Virus record (IMG/VR): IMGVR_UViG_3300021142_000065
Location: 1 to 42,521 of that record
Strand: one strand, 5' to 3'
From: a virus
DNA: 42,521 bases
Shown here piece by piece: positions 1 to 9,193 of this stretch; within the stretch, counting starts at the first letter, position 1; the number at the start of each line of letters is the position of its first letter. Both the position numbers and the translations under genes were made by a program. A model generated the notes under the pieces. That model had not been told where the DNA came from. It saw only the letters and a list, made by a program, of their open reading frames with translations, and searched no databases.

Positions 1-1095
1 GCAATAACATCATCGCAAGTGACCACTGCTCTTGGTTATACACCATATAATGCTACCAATCCTGCATCTTACCAGTTAAATTCAACTCTTTCTGCTAACG
101 TAGCCACAATGACTGCTAATAATTCTACTAACCTCAACGGCGTTGCAGGATCGTTGTACCAATTAAATAGCACATTATCTGCTAACGTAGCCACAATGAC
201 TGCCAATAATTCGAATTATCTTGGTGGTACAGCTGCTGCATCTTATCAGTTAAACTCAACTCTTTCTGCTAACGTAGCTACATTAACTTCTAATAATGCT
301 ACAAATTTTAATGGTCAAGCAGCATCATATTACACAAATGCTACCAATATAGCCACAGGCACAGTACCGACAGCAAGACTTGGAACTGGAACTGCAAATT
401 CTACTACATATCTAGCAGGTAATCAAACTTGGCAAACAATTTCTTCAATACCTCCAGGTACATTGATCCGCGCACCACAAGTTCTTACCAATACGGCTGG
501 CGGCACATATACAACCCCAGCGGGTTGCGGTCATATTTTAATTGAAATGATTGGCGCTGGCGGCGGCGGTGGTGGATGCTCAGCAGCATCTTATCCTTCT
601 TACGGTGGCGCTGGCGGCGGCTCAGTTTTTGCCACCAAATATGTCGCTGTTTCCGCTTCCACTGGATACACTTACGCTATCGGCGCGGCTGGTGCAGCTG
701 GAGGCGGCGCATCAACTGGCGGTAATGGTGGAACTACTTCTATCACGATTAATGCGGTAACGTATCAGATTACTGGCGGAACGGGCGGCACTGGCGTGGG
801 TGGTGGCGCTGGTCAAGGTGCGGCTGGTTCGACCGGAACTGCATCGAATATGGACTATGTTATTACGCCCCTCAATCCAGCCTCTGGGTTATACGGTGGT
901 TCCGTAGATACTCCATACGGAGCCAATATTGGCGGCAACGTAAACCGCGACTTTCCCACGCCTACTGGCGGAAGAAACGGCACTGGTTGGGGAGCTGGCG
1001 GTGGCGGCGCATATAACTCTAACTATACCGGCGGAATCACTTATGCTGGCGGCGCTGGCTACCAAGGCATGATTCGCATCTGGGAATATTCATAA
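1..1095 (+). CDS. Tail fibre / adhesin-like protein, C-terminal part (5' end outside window)
   Basis: The reading frame is open from base 1 and no start is visible, so this is the C-terminal part of a longer protein. It contains the phrase GYTPYN, common in phage tail fibres. Three tandem 29-residue repeats follow (units begin at Tyr codons 70, 157 and 244, spaced exactly 87 bp; core LNSTLSANVAT). From about base 500 the protein is extremely glycine-rich (GAGGGGGG, GGAGGGS and similar runs), as in receptor-binding tips of T4-like fibres and gp38-type adhesins. Its place just before gene 13 fits a virion fibre or whisker-like protein. GC is higher in the glycine-rich end than in neighbouring genes. 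The exact fibre identity cannot be decided from this fragment. Confidence 0.75.
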   Translation, partial: AITSSQVTTALGYTPYNATNPASYQLNSTLSANVATMTANNSTNLNGVAGSLYQLNSTLSANVATMTANNSNYLGGTAAASYQLNSTLSANVATLTSNNATNFNGQAASYYTNATNIATGTVPTARLGTGTANSTTYLAGNQTWQTISSIPPGTLIRAPQVLTNTAGGTYTTPAGCGHILIEMIGAGGGGGGCSAASYPSYGGAGGGSVFATKYVAVSASTGYTYAIGAAGAAGGGASTGGNGGTTSITINAVTYQITGGTGGTGVGGGAGQGAAGSTGTASNMDYVITPLNPASGLYGGSVDTPYGANIGGNVNRDFPTPTGGRNGTGWGAGGGGAYNSNYTGGITYAGGAGYQGMIRIWEYS

Positions 1096-1138
1096 TGTTA
1101 AATGCACCAATAATTTAAATAATATAGGAAATTAAAAA

Positions 1139-1879
1139 ATGGCAGTTCCACAATCTAGAGCAGATTTTATTGAATATTGCTTACGCAAGCTCGGTAAACC
1201 TGTGATCGAGATTAACGTCGATGATGATCAAGTAAATGATCGTGTCGACGAAGCAATCCGTTGGTGGTGGGATTATCACTTCGATGGCGCTGATAAAACA
1301 TATTACAAATACAGAGTAACGCAAAACGATATTATTAATCGTTATGTTACAATGCCTGACAATATTATTGGCGCTGTTAATATTTTTCCAATCGGTCAAG
1401 CTCTTAATACTAATAATATGTTCAATATCCGTTATCAAATTGCATTAAACGATTTGTATACGCTTACATCAGTTTCTATGGTTCCATATTACATGGCTTT
1501 ACAGCATGTTCAATTTCTTGAGCAAATGCTTGTTGGACAACAGCCTCTACGTTATAACCGCCATATGAATCAAGTTTTCATTGATATGGATTGGACAATT
1601 GTTAACGTAGGCGATTACCTTATTATCGAAGCATATCAAGTTGTTGACCCAGATACATACACTCGCGCATGGGGTGATCGTTGGTTAGCTCGTTATGCTG
1701 AAGCATTAATTAAACAACAATGGGGTACTAACATTAAGAAGTATCAAGGAATGCAACTTCCTGGAGGTATGACTTTTAATGGCCAGCAAATATATGATGA
1801 AGCTACTCAGGAACGTAGAGAACTAGAACAGGAAATGATTACTAATTACACAATTCCTGTTTCTGATATGATCGGCTAA
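1139..1879 (+). CDS. gp13: Neck protein gp13 (head completion)
   Basis: 246 residues. The N-terminus (SRADFIEYCLRKLGKPVIEI, then VDDDQVNDRVDEA) is the conserved start of T4-like gp13, which forms part of the neck joining filled head to tail. It is shorter than T4 gp13 (about 309 residues), as in many T4 relatives. A Shine-Dalgarno AGGAAA lies 8 bases before the ATG. In T4, gene 14 follows directly; here an endonuclease gene is inserted between them. Identification rests on N-terminal similarity plus gene order. Confidence 0.85.
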   Translation: MAVPQSRADFIEYCLRKLGKPVIEINVDDDQVNDRVDEAIRWWWDYHFDGADKTYYKYRVTQNDIINRYVTMPDNIIGAVNIFPIGQALNTNNMFNIRYQIALNDLYTLTSVSMVPYYMALQHVQFLEQMLVGQQPLRYNRHMNQVFIDMDWTIVNVGDYLIIEAYQVVDPDTYTRAWGDRWLARYAEALIKQQWGTNIKKYQGMQLPGGMTFNGQQIYDEATQERRELEQEMITNYTIPVSDMIG

Positions 1880-1891
1880 CACACTCGTTTA

Positions 1892-1899
1892 TATAAATA
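1892..1899 (+). promoter_or_regulatory. T4-type late promoter TATAAATA before mobile endonuclease
   Basis: Exact TATAAATA about 30 bases upstream of the endonuclease start at 1928. The 6-base AATACT at 1896-1901 overlaps the promoter and is complementary to AGTATT at 1919-1924, which covers part of the Shine-Dalgarno AGGAG. A read-through transcript could therefore mask the ribosome site, while a transcript started at this promoter would lack the first arm. Confidence 0.6.
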
Positions 1900-1927
1900 C
1901 TTCTATAAGAATAATAGGAGTATTAAT

Positions 1928-2665
1928 ATGAAAAAATATGGATTTGTATATCTTTGGTTTGACAAAAAACGTAAAATGTATTATGTAGGTTGTCATTGGG
2001 GAACAGCTAATGATGGATATATCTGTTCTTCAAATAGAATGAGAGATGCATATAGACGTAGACCTAATGATTTCAAAAGACGTATATTGAAAAGTAATAT
2101 TTTAGATAAAGTTCAAATGTTTGAAGAGGAATATAAATTTCTTTTTCTTATAAAAAATGAAGAACTCGGTAAAAAATATTATAATTTACGTAAACACAAA
2201 TGGGGACATTGGACTACAGATTTAAATTCTTCTTTAACAATAAAAGAAAAAATTTCTAAAAAAACTAAAGAAGCAATGCAGCGTCCAGATATTAAAGAAA
2301 AATATCTTGCTGGTTTAGAACAAAGAGATAACAAAAGTTCTGATCTTGAAGTAAGAGAAAAACGTCGCCAGTCAATGAAAAAAACAATGGCTGAAAAATT
2401 TCCTATAGAAGATAGATATAATCCTGTTAAATTTGGCAGCAAAGAATATAAAAATAATATGGCCAATAAAACAAAACAAAAATGGGAAAATAGAACCAAA
2501 GAAGATAAACAAAAAATATCAGAAAAAATAAGCAATAGTCTAACGGCTTCTAAACAAAAAAGATCTGATATAATGAAATCTAAATTTTGGTGGAATAATG
2601 GTGTGATAAATAAAAGAAATGATATTTCTCCAGGTGATGACTGGGTTAGAGGTAAATTAAAATAA
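1928..2665 (+). CDS. GIY-YIG homing endonuclease, free-standing
   Basis: 245 residues. The N-terminus carries a GIY-YIG-type core: GFVYLW followed about ten residues on by YYVGCHWG, then an Arg-rich helix (RRRPNDFKRRIL) and a glutamate cluster (FEEEYKF) that would hold the catalytic Glu. The Lys-rich C-terminal half is the likely DNA-binding arm and includes NUMOD-like helices (KEKISKKTKEAM). The gene separates genes 13 and 14, which are adjacent in T4, so it is a mobile insertion. Its TAA overlaps the gene 14 ATG by one base. The first ~60 residues are nearly identical at DNA level to the gene at 17437. It has its own late promoter. Function as a site-specific DNA nuclease is inferred from the family. 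Confidence 0.8.
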   Translation: MKKYGFVYLWFDKKRKMYYVGCHWGTANDGYICSSNRMRDAYRRRPNDFKRRILKSNILDKVQMFEEEYKFLFLIKNEELGKKYYNLRKHKWGHWTTDLNSSLTIKEKISKKTKEAMQRPDIKEKYLAGLEQRDNKSSDLEVREKRRQSMKKTMAEKFPIEDRYNPVKFGSKEYKNNMANKTKQKWENRTKEDKQKISEKISNSLTASKQKRSDIMKSKFWWNNGVINKRNDISPGDDWVRGKLK

Positions 2666-3390
2666 TGCCAAGCACAAATTTTTTCTTTAATAATTTCAAT
2701 AGCTCCCAAGAACAAAATCTTCTTGAAAGCCTTATCATAGAAGCAATTTCTATATACGGCGAGCAGATGTACTTTATTCCAAGAAATATTAATAATTTCG
2801 ATCAACTTTATACAGCTGACGATCAGTCATCATATACCCAAACATATGCAGTTCCTATCTACATTGAAAACATTAATGGGTTTACTGGTGATGGTAATTT
2901 TATGTCAAAATTTGGTCTTGAAATTCGCGATCAAGTTACGTTTTCTATTGCCCAACGTGTTTTCTCTGAAGAAGTTGGTGTTTATACTAAATTAATAAGA
3001 CCACGTGAAGGCGACCTTTTATATTTCCCATTAAACAATAAATGTTTCCAAATTAAATTTGTTGATAAATTCGAAATGTTTTATCAGCTTGGCAAACTCT
3101 ATACATGGAAAATGACTTGCGAGTTATTCGAATATTCAGATGAAATATTCAACACTGGTATTCCAGCTATTGATTCTATGCAGCAAAATCTCAGCACCAA
3201 TATTCTTGATTACAGCGTTATGGATGAACAAGGAAATTGGCTTACTGATGAAGACGATAATTATCTAGTTATGGAACAATATAATCTTAATACTATTCTT
3301 CCTGGAACTGATAATGAATATCTAGCTAATACTTCTGCTGGATTTATCGATTTTAGTGAAGTTGACCCATTCAGTGAAGGCACTTATTAA
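2665..3390 (+). CDS. gp14: Neck protein gp14
   Basis: 241 residues, close to T4 gp14 (256). The N-terminal block with EQNLLESLIIEAISIYG and MYFIPRN is typical of the family. With gp13 it forms the neck collar that seals the packaged head and receives the tail. The ATG overlaps the stop of the preceding endonuclease, and its own TAA overlaps the ATG of gene 15 (TAATG), showing tight translational coupling. Assignment is from sequence and the order 13-14-15-16-17. Confidence 0.88.
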   Translation: MPSTNFFFNNFNSSQEQNLLESLIIEAISIYGEQMYFIPRNINNFDQLYTADDQSSYTQTYAVPIYIENINGFTGDGNFMSKFGLEIRDQVTFSIAQRVFSEEVGVYTKLIRPREGDLLYFPLNNKCFQIKFVDKFEMFYQLGKLYTWKMTCELFEYSDEIFNTGIPAIDSMQQNLSTNILDYSVMDEQGNWLTDEDDNYLVMEQYNLNTILPGTDNEYLANTSAGFIDFSEVDPFSEGTY

Positions 3391-4238
3391 TGTTTCGTCA
3401 AACTTTTTATTTTAGTTTAATAAGAAAATATGTAACTCTTTTCGGTACGTTGTTTGACGACATTGCTATTGAGAGAACAGACAGCTCTGGTAATGAAACA
3501 GCTTTTATTAAAGTTCCAATTACGTATGGCCCAAAAGAAAAAATGTTGGCCCGTTCTTTACAAGATCCATCTATTCAACGACAGTCAGCAACTCCAACAA
3601 TGCCTTTTATGGCATTTGAGATGACTAACATAACATATGATTCTACAAGAAAACTAAATACTGTTAACAAGTATGCTGCCGCTAGCAATACAACTACCAG
3701 TTCTTTAATTTATCAATATACTCCAGTTCCATACAATATTGGTTTCCGTCTTTATATTATGGTTAAAAATACTGAAGATGCAACTAAAATTATTGAACAA
3801 ATTCTTCCTTTCTTTACACCAGATTGGACAACGACAGTTCGTCTTATTCCGGAAATGAATGTCGAACATGATATACCAGTTATTCTTGGTACAGTTCAAC
3901 AGGAAGATACATATACTGGTGACTTCAAAGAAAGACAGGCTTTAACTTGGACTCTTGATTTTACAATGAAATCATACCTATATGGTCCAGTAAAATCTGG
4001 TGCTATTATTCTTTTTGCAAACACGGTTTTCTATTCGCCAACAGCAAACAATTACGATACATCAAACAATATCGCAGCTGCTGTTGGATTTACAAGTCCA
4101 GCTTTGTATACTACAATTCAGCCAGGATTAACAGCAAACGGTCAGCCTACTTCTAATGCTGCTCAATCTATTGCTGCTAATCTTATTTCCGCAACGAGTG
4201 ATTTTGGATATATCTCTAATACATTTAACTTATCATGA
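3390..4238 (+). CDS. gp15: Tail completion / sheath stabiliser gp15
   Basis: 282 residues, close to T4 gp15 (272). gp15 caps the tail, stabilises the sheath and docks to the neck. The start MFRQTFYFSLIRKYVTLFGTLF and the following segment with the motif FIKVPITYGPKEK are characteristic of the family. It overlaps gene 14 by one base and gene 16 by four bases (ATGA). Confidence 0.88.
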   Translation: MFRQTFYFSLIRKYVTLFGTLFDDIAIERTDSSGNETAFIKVPITYGPKEKMLARSLQDPSIQRQSATPTMPFMAFEMTNITYDSTRKLNTVNKYAAASNTTTSSLIYQYTPVPYNIGFRLYIMVKNTEDATKIIEQILPFFTPDWTTTVRLIPEMNVEHDIPVILGTVQQEDTYTGDFKERQALTWTLDFTMKSYLYGPVKSGAIILFANTVFYSPTANNYDTSNNIAAAVGFTSPALYTTIQPGLTANGQPTSNAAQSIAANLISATSDFGYISNTFNLS

Positions 4239-4642
4239 CAAATGCAAATAATGACCCTTTAGGTACTGCTCTTAATCTTCCACCGCTAGACAATACAATA
4301 AAATCTATTGTCGAAAAAGCGCATGATGATAGTGCAAAAACTGATTTTGAAATGGCCCGTTCTAATATCCATGAGATAATTCAGAATGGCGCTTTCGCAA
4401 TGGAAAAACTATCACAGATAGCCGATCAAAGCCAACACCCACGTGCTTTCGAAGTGCTAAGTACTCTTATGAAAACAATGCTTGATGCTAATAAAGATTT
4501 ACTGGCATTACAAAAACAAATTCGTGAAATTAGTGCAGCTGATACGCCTATGAATGATGAAGCTAAAAGCGTGACAAATAATCTTTTTGTTGGTTCTACA
4601 GCTGAACTCCAAAAAGCTATTGAGAGTATGAAAAATGGCTGA
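4235..4642 (+). CDS. gp16: Small terminase subunit gp16
   Basis: 135 residues, smaller than T4 gp16 (164). The protein is mainly helical and acidic, with a predicted coiled central part (HEIIQNGAFAMEKLSQIAD). The small terminase recognises phage DNA and stimulates the gp17 motor. Assignment depends on its position between 15 and 17 and on the four-base ATGA overlap with gene 15 and eight-base overlap with gene 17; motif evidence alone is weak. Confidence 0.8.
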   Translation: MTNANNDPLGTALNLPPLDNTIKSIVEKAHDDSAKTDFEMARSNIHEIIQNGAFAMEKLSQIADQSQHPRAFEVLSTLMKTMLDANKDLLALQKQIREISAADTPMNDEAKSVTNNLFVGSTAELQKAIESMKNG

Positions 4643-6266
4643 GATAAAAGGTTATAATGGCAATTCTCTTATTAAGAGATCCAACCAAGCCATAGAGTTT
4701 GATCAAACTATGGTTGAGGAGTATTTAAAATGCTCCAATGATCCAGTATATTTTACTGAAACATATATGAAAATTATCAATATCGATAAAGGTCTTGTTA
4801 GTTTTACGCTTTATGATTATCAGAAAGAAATGCTTAAATCTATGGCAGATAATCGGTTTACGGTTATCGCTACTGCTCGTCAGGCAGGTAAATCTACAAC
4901 AACTTGTGCGTTTATCCTTTGGTACATATTATTCCATGCTGAAAAAACGGTAGCCCTTCTTGCTAACAAAGGCGATACGGCCAGAGAAATTCTTGGACGT
5001 GTGCAGCTTGCTTATCAACATCTTCCTAAATGGCTTCAGCAAGGCGTTAAAGAATGGAATAAAGGTTCATTTGAACTTGAGAATAACAGCCGTGTTATCG
5101 CAGCTGCTACTTCAACTGATTCTATTCGTGGTTATTCTATTAACCTTCTATTCATTGACGAAGCTGCATTTATCGAAAATTGGGATGACTTCTTTACATC
5201 GGTTTATCCTACTATTTCATCTGGTCTTGAATCTAAAATTGTTCTCGTTTCAACACCAAACGGCTTAAACCATTTTTATTCTATTTGGGAAAACGCAAGA
5301 CAAAATAAAAATGGATACAATCCAATCAGAGTAGGTTACGAAAGAGTTCCTGGCCGCGATGAGGTATGGAAACAAAATACTCTTGCTGCAATGAACTTTG
5401 ATACTGAAAAATTTGACCAAGAATACAACGTCGAATTTATGGGTAGTTCTGGTACTCTTATTGCAGGTTGGAAATTAAAACAACTTGTATCACAAACTCC
5501 AATTCATAAAGATGATGGTTTATTTCTTTATGCTCCACCAGTGCAAAATAATGCTTATGTTATAATTGCTGACGTTTCAAGAGGTAAAGGGTTAGATTAT
5601 TCGGCATTTAGTGTTATTAATGTTACAACGATGCCATACGTTCAAGTTTGCGTTTATCGCAATAATATGTTAACGCCAGCCGATTATGCTGGTGTTGTTC
5701 ATCAAATTGCCAAGAGATATAATAATGCATCTGTTCTTGTAGAAATTAATGATATTGGTGAACAAGTTTCTCATACGTTGCATAATGAGTTTGAATATGA
5801 AAATGTGTTATTTACGGAGCATGCTGGTAGAAGTGGCAAACGTATTACTTCTGGATTTGGTGCAAATGTCGATAAAGGCATTCGTACGACTAAAACTGTT
5901 AAATCAGTTGGTTGTTCTATAGTTAAACTTCTTATTGAACAAAACCAACTTATTATTAATGATTTTAATACAATTAATGAGCTTTCAACTTTTTCAAGAA
6001 AAGGTCAAAGTTACGAAGCTGAACCTGGAAATCATGATGACTTGGTAATGGGTCTTGTGCTTTTTGGATGGTTATCTGATCAACAATATTTCAAAGAATA
6101 TACTAATATTAATACATTAATGAAGCTAAGAGAGAAAAGTGAAGAAGATATTGAGAACGATCTTCTTCCATTTGGTTTCGTGGATAATGGTGATGATTTT
6201 GAATCGATAATTGAACCAGTAACTGTTGCAAATTGGATGGCCGAGCTTGAAAACCAAAATTTATAA
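4635..6266 (+). CDS. gp17: Large terminase gp17 (packaging ATPase and nuclease)
   Basis: 543 residues. The N-terminal ATPase has Walker A ATARQAGKST at about residues 79-88, Walker B LLFIDEAAFI at 171-180 and a coupling motif near VLVSTPNG. The C-terminal RNase H-fold nuclease shows its acidic residues in IIADVSRGKGLDYS, VEINDIGEQ and GNHDDLVMGL. The enzyme cuts concatemeric DNA and drives it into the prohead. Length and motif order match the T4 family and no intron or intein is present. The stop codon lies inside the late promoter of gene 18. Confidence 0.97.
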   Translation: MAEIKGYNGNSLIKRSNQAIEFDQTMVEEYLKCSNDPVYFTETYMKIINIDKGLVSFTLYDYQKEMLKSMADNRFTVIATARQAGKSTTTCAFILWYILFHAEKTVALLANKGDTAREILGRVQLAYQHLPKWLQQGVKEWNKGSFELENNSRVIAAATSTDSIRGYSINLLFIDEAAFIENWDDFFTSVYPTISSGLESKIVLVSTPNGLNHFYSIWENARQNKNGYNPIRVGYERVPGRDEVWKQNTLAAMNFDTEKFDQEYNVEFMGSSGTLIAGWKLKQLVSQTPIHKDDGLFLYAPPVQNNAYVIIADVSRGKGLDYSAFSVINVTTMPYVQVCVYRNNMLTPADYAGVVHQIAKRYNNASVLVEINDIGEQVSHTLHNEFEYENVLFTEHAGRSGKRITSGFGANVDKGIRTTKTVKSVGCSIVKLLIEQNQLIINDFNTINELSTFSRKGQSYEAEPGNHDDLVMGLVLFGWLSDQQYFKEYTNINTLMKLREKSEEDIENDLLPFGFVDNGDDFESIIEPVTVANWMAELENQNL

Positions 6267-6269
6267 ATA
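6262..6269 (+). promoter_or_regulatory. T4-type late promoter for gene 18
   Basis: Exact TATAAATA overlapping the gene 17 stop, 44 bases before the gene 18 ATG. A gp55-like sigma factor is encoded in the same window at 21519. Confidence 0.75.
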
Positions 6270-6312
6270 ATGAAGATTAAATTAAAACTATCTTCCATGG
6301 AAGGAGAATAAA

Positions 6313-8484
6313 ATGGCATTTCAAGTTAGTCCTGGAGTAAATGTTACTGAAGTTGACTTAACCACGATTGTTCCTACAGTTGCTACAACTACAGGTGCAC
6401 ACGCTGGTATTTTCAATTGGGGTCCAGTAAGTTTACCAACTCTCGTCGGCAGTGAAACACAAGTAGTTTCTCAATTCGGTTATCCAAACGCAAACAATGC
6501 AGAAACTTGGTTCACCGCAGCTAACTTTTTAACATATGGTAACAGCCTTTACATCACTCGTGCTGCTAATACTTCTGGTTCATATGTTTCGAACTCATCA
6601 GCAACAACTGCTAACTCATTAGCTGTTGCTTTAAATGCTTATGCTCCTGCAAATGCTGCCGCAAATACTGTTAATCCAGCAGTTCTTAACCAAACAAATT
6701 ATTTCAGTGTTTGGTCAAATACTAATTCAAACGGTTTCATTTCAACTACATTTGACTCGAACATCTATTATGCTGCTAAGTATCCTGGTCAGTACGGTAG
6801 TTCTATCCGTGTTGCAGTTTGCGATAGCCCAAATGCTTATGGCTCGAACCTTCAGTCAAATGGTCAGGCTTACACTTATCCAAACAGTGCAGTTCTTCCA
6901 GTTTATGCTAACGTAACTGTAAGCATCGGAAGTAGCAATCTTGTCGTTGCTGTAGCAAATGCTACCTTCGGCGCTGATGCTAACTCAGTAACTTATGCTA
7001 ATACTCTTGTAAACAGCCTTACTATTGGCGATTATCTAGTTCTTGGTAATACATCAATTGGCTTCCAAAAGGTACAAGTAAAAGCTATCAGTTCTGTTAA
7101 CGCATCTGCTTCTGCTAACATTACTCTAGCAACTCCTTATCGCTTACCAGCAAACTATGTATCAAATAGCACTGTTAACCCAACGATTACAAGAAATTGG
7201 GAATTTTCTACTGTTATTGGTACTGCACCTGCAACTAGCGCATGGCAAGCACAATACGGTAATACTTCCGTAGTTGACCAAATGCACGTTGTTGTAGTTG
7301 ACCAAAATGGTGTATTTACTGGTACTGCAGGAAAAATTCTTGAAACATTCGCTAACCTTTCTCGCGGTGTTGATAACAATAGCCTCGGTGGTGCTAATAA
7401 TTATTACGCAACTGTTCTAAATCAGTCATCAAATTATATTTGGTGGGGTAATGATCGCTCAGGCGCTGCTTCTAACACTACTGTTAATCTAGTAAACTCA
7501 ACTAACCAAACTCCATATAGCCAGCAGATGATTCAGGGTATGGATGGTTATAACGAAGCAAACGTACCTCTAGCTACTCTTGCTACTGCATACAACTATT
7601 ATGCTTCAGCTTCAAATATTGATATTTCTCTTGTTCTTCAAGGTAAACCAACTTCTGGTTCTACTGTTGTAAATGGTCAAACTGTTAACAACTTCCAGCT
7701 TGCTAACTACCTAACACAAAATATCGCTGAAATCCGTAAAGATTGCGTTGTATTCATTACTCCAGATGATGCTATTGTAAGAGGAAATCCAGGACAAGAA
7801 GCAACTTCTATTGTTAACTGGAGAAATTCTCTAGTATCTAGTTCTTATGCTGTGATGGATTCAGGTTACAAGTATATGTATGATCGTTATAATGATGTAT
7901 ATCGTTATGTTCCAATGAACGGCGATATTGCTGGTCTATGCGCTCGTACCGATTTTACAAATGATCCATGGTGGTCGCCAGCTGGTTATACTCGCGGCGG
8001 TATTAAGAATATCGTTAAGTTACGTTGGAACCCAACTCAAACTGATCGTGATCTTCTATATCCAAACGGTATTAATCCAGTTGTTACATTCCCAGGTCAA
8101 GGAACAATTCTTTACGGTGATAAAACAATGCAGTCACAACCTTCTGCGTTTGATCATATCAACGTTCGTCGTTTGTTCATCGTTCTTGAGAAATCTATTG
8201 CGACTGCTGCTAAATATTTCCTATTCAACTTCAACGATGCGTTTACTCAGGCTCAATTTAAGGCTCTAGTAAATCCATATCTAAGAGAAGTTCAGGGTCG
8301 TCGTGGTATCACTGATTACCTTGTTGTTTGCGATTCAACTAATAATCCTCCAGTGATTGTTGATTCGAATCAGTTCGTTGGTGATATTTACATCAAGCCA
8401 AGTCGCTCAATCAACTATATTCAGTTGAACTTTGTAGCGGTTGCGACTGGTGTACAGTTCTCTGAAGTCGTTGGCCAGTTTTAA
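6313..8484 (+). CDS. gp18: Tail sheath protein gp18
   Basis: 723 residues (T4: 659). The N-terminal block VSPGVNVTEVDLTTIVP and the C-terminal region with NVRRLFIVLEKSI and YLREVQGRRGI are hallmark parts of contractile sheath proteins. It forms the contracting outer tail. The extra length is in an Asn/Ser/Ala-rich middle region that is probably a surface-exposed insertion. An AAGGAGAATAAA ribosome site precedes the ATG. The gene is under an exact late promoter and is followed 27 bases on by gene 19. Confidence 0.96.
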   Translation: MAFQVSPGVNVTEVDLTTIVPTVATTTGAHAGIFNWGPVSLPTLVGSETQVVSQFGYPNANNAETWFTAANFLTYGNSLYITRAANTSGSYVSNSSATTANSLAVALNAYAPANAAANTVNPAVLNQTNYFSVWSNTNSNGFISTTFDSNIYYAAKYPGQYGSSIRVAVCDSPNAYGSNLQSNGQAYTYPNSAVLPVYANVTVSIGSSNLVVAVANATFGADANSVTYANTLVNSLTIGDYLVLGNTSIGFQKVQVKAISSVNASASANITLATPYRLPANYVSNSTVNPTITRNWEFSTVIGTAPATSAWQAQYGNTSVVDQMHVVVVDQNGVFTGTAGKILETFANLSRGVDNNSLGGANNYYATVLNQSSNYIWWGNDRSGAASNTTVNLVNSTNQTPYSQQMIQGMDGYNEANVPLATLATAYNYYASASNIDISLVLQGKPTSGSTVVNGQTVNNFQLANYLTQNIAEIRKDCVVFITPDDAIVRGNPGQEATSIVNWRNSLVSSSYAVMDSGYKYMYDRYNDVYRYVPMNGDIAGLCARTDFTNDPWWSPAGYTRGGIKNIVKLRWNPTQTDRDLLYPNGINPVVTFPGQGTILYGDKTMQSQPSAFDHINVRRLFIVLEKSIATAAKYFLFNFNDAFTQAQFKALVNPYLREVQGRRGITDYLVVCDSTNNPPVIVDSNQFVGDIYIKPSRSINYIQLNFVAVATGVQFSEVVGQF

Positions 8485-8490
8485 TAAATA
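8483..8490 (+). promoter_or_regulatory. Late-promoter-like AATAAATA before gene 19
   Basis: One base off the TATAAATA consensus, 22 bases before the gene 19 ATG. Could also be chance in AT-rich DNA. Confidence 0.35.
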
Positions 8491-8511
8491 GAATAAAAAG
8501 GAGCAATTAAA

Positions 8512-9105
8512 ATGGCTACAGGATTTAATATCAGTACCTTTAAGTCAAGAGGACTTACCCAAGGTGGTGCACGTCCTACTCTCTTCGAGGTATATCTATC
8601 TATTCCAACAGGAGTTGGCGCTCAAGCAGGGTCAACTGACAAGTTCAGATTTACTTGCAGCGCAACTTCACTTCCACCATCTACAATTGGCCAAGTAACA
8701 ACATCATACTTCGGTCGTCAGGTTAAGTTTGCTGGCGATCGTACTTTTGGTGATTGGGCAGTAACTGTAGAAAACGATGAAGATTTTCTTGTACGTTCAA
8801 TGTTTGAAAAATGGTCAAACTCATTGAATCGTCTTGAAGCTAACATTCGTGATAGTGTTTATACTAGCGAAAATGCTTATAAGGCTCAGCTTTCTGTAAT
8901 TCAATACAGCAAAGAAGGTCAGGCAATTCGTCAATATGACATTATCGGTGCTTACCCATCAGCTATCGACGCTATTGGTTTAAATTGGACATCTTCTAAC
9001 CAAATTGAAACATTCGGTGTAACATTTACTTACGATTATTGGCTACCAGCCAATGAAATTAACAATGCTTATCTTGCGCAAGCAACAAGCCCTGTTTCAA
9101 CGTAA
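8512..9105 (+). CDS. gp19: Tail tube protein gp19
   Basis: 197 residues. It has the family features of a short N-terminus, the LPPSTIG segment, and a central VTVENDEDFLVRSMFEKW block, and is close to T4 gp19 (163) with a small extension. Hexamers of this protein stack into the inner tube through which DNA passes. It follows the sheath gene as in T4 and is closed by a strong terminator at 9145-9180. A GGAG site lies 8 bases upstream of the start. Confidence 0.93.
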   Translation: MATGFNISTFKSRGLTQGGARPTLFEVYLSIPTGVGAQAGSTDKFRFTCSATSLPPSTIGQVTTSYFGRQVKFAGDRTFGDWAVTVENDEDFLVRSMFEKWSNSLNRLEANIRDSVYTSENAYKAQLSVIQYSKEGQAIRQYDIIGAYPSAIDAIGLNWTSSNQIETFGVTFTYDYWLPANEINNAYLAQATSPVST

Positions 9106-9144
9106 TATATAATATTACAGCCTCTTGAAAATTATATTATTCAG

Positions 9145-9180
9145 GAAGGGGCTAACTTAAAAATTAGCCTCTTCTTTTTT
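9145..9180 (+). terminator. Rho-independent terminator after gene 19
   Basis: An 11-pair stem (9145-9155 with 9164-9174, one G-U) with an 8-base loop, followed by TTTTTT. Separates tail genes from the portal/head gene block. Confidence 0.88.
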
Positions 9181-9193
9181 GAAGGAAAGTTAA

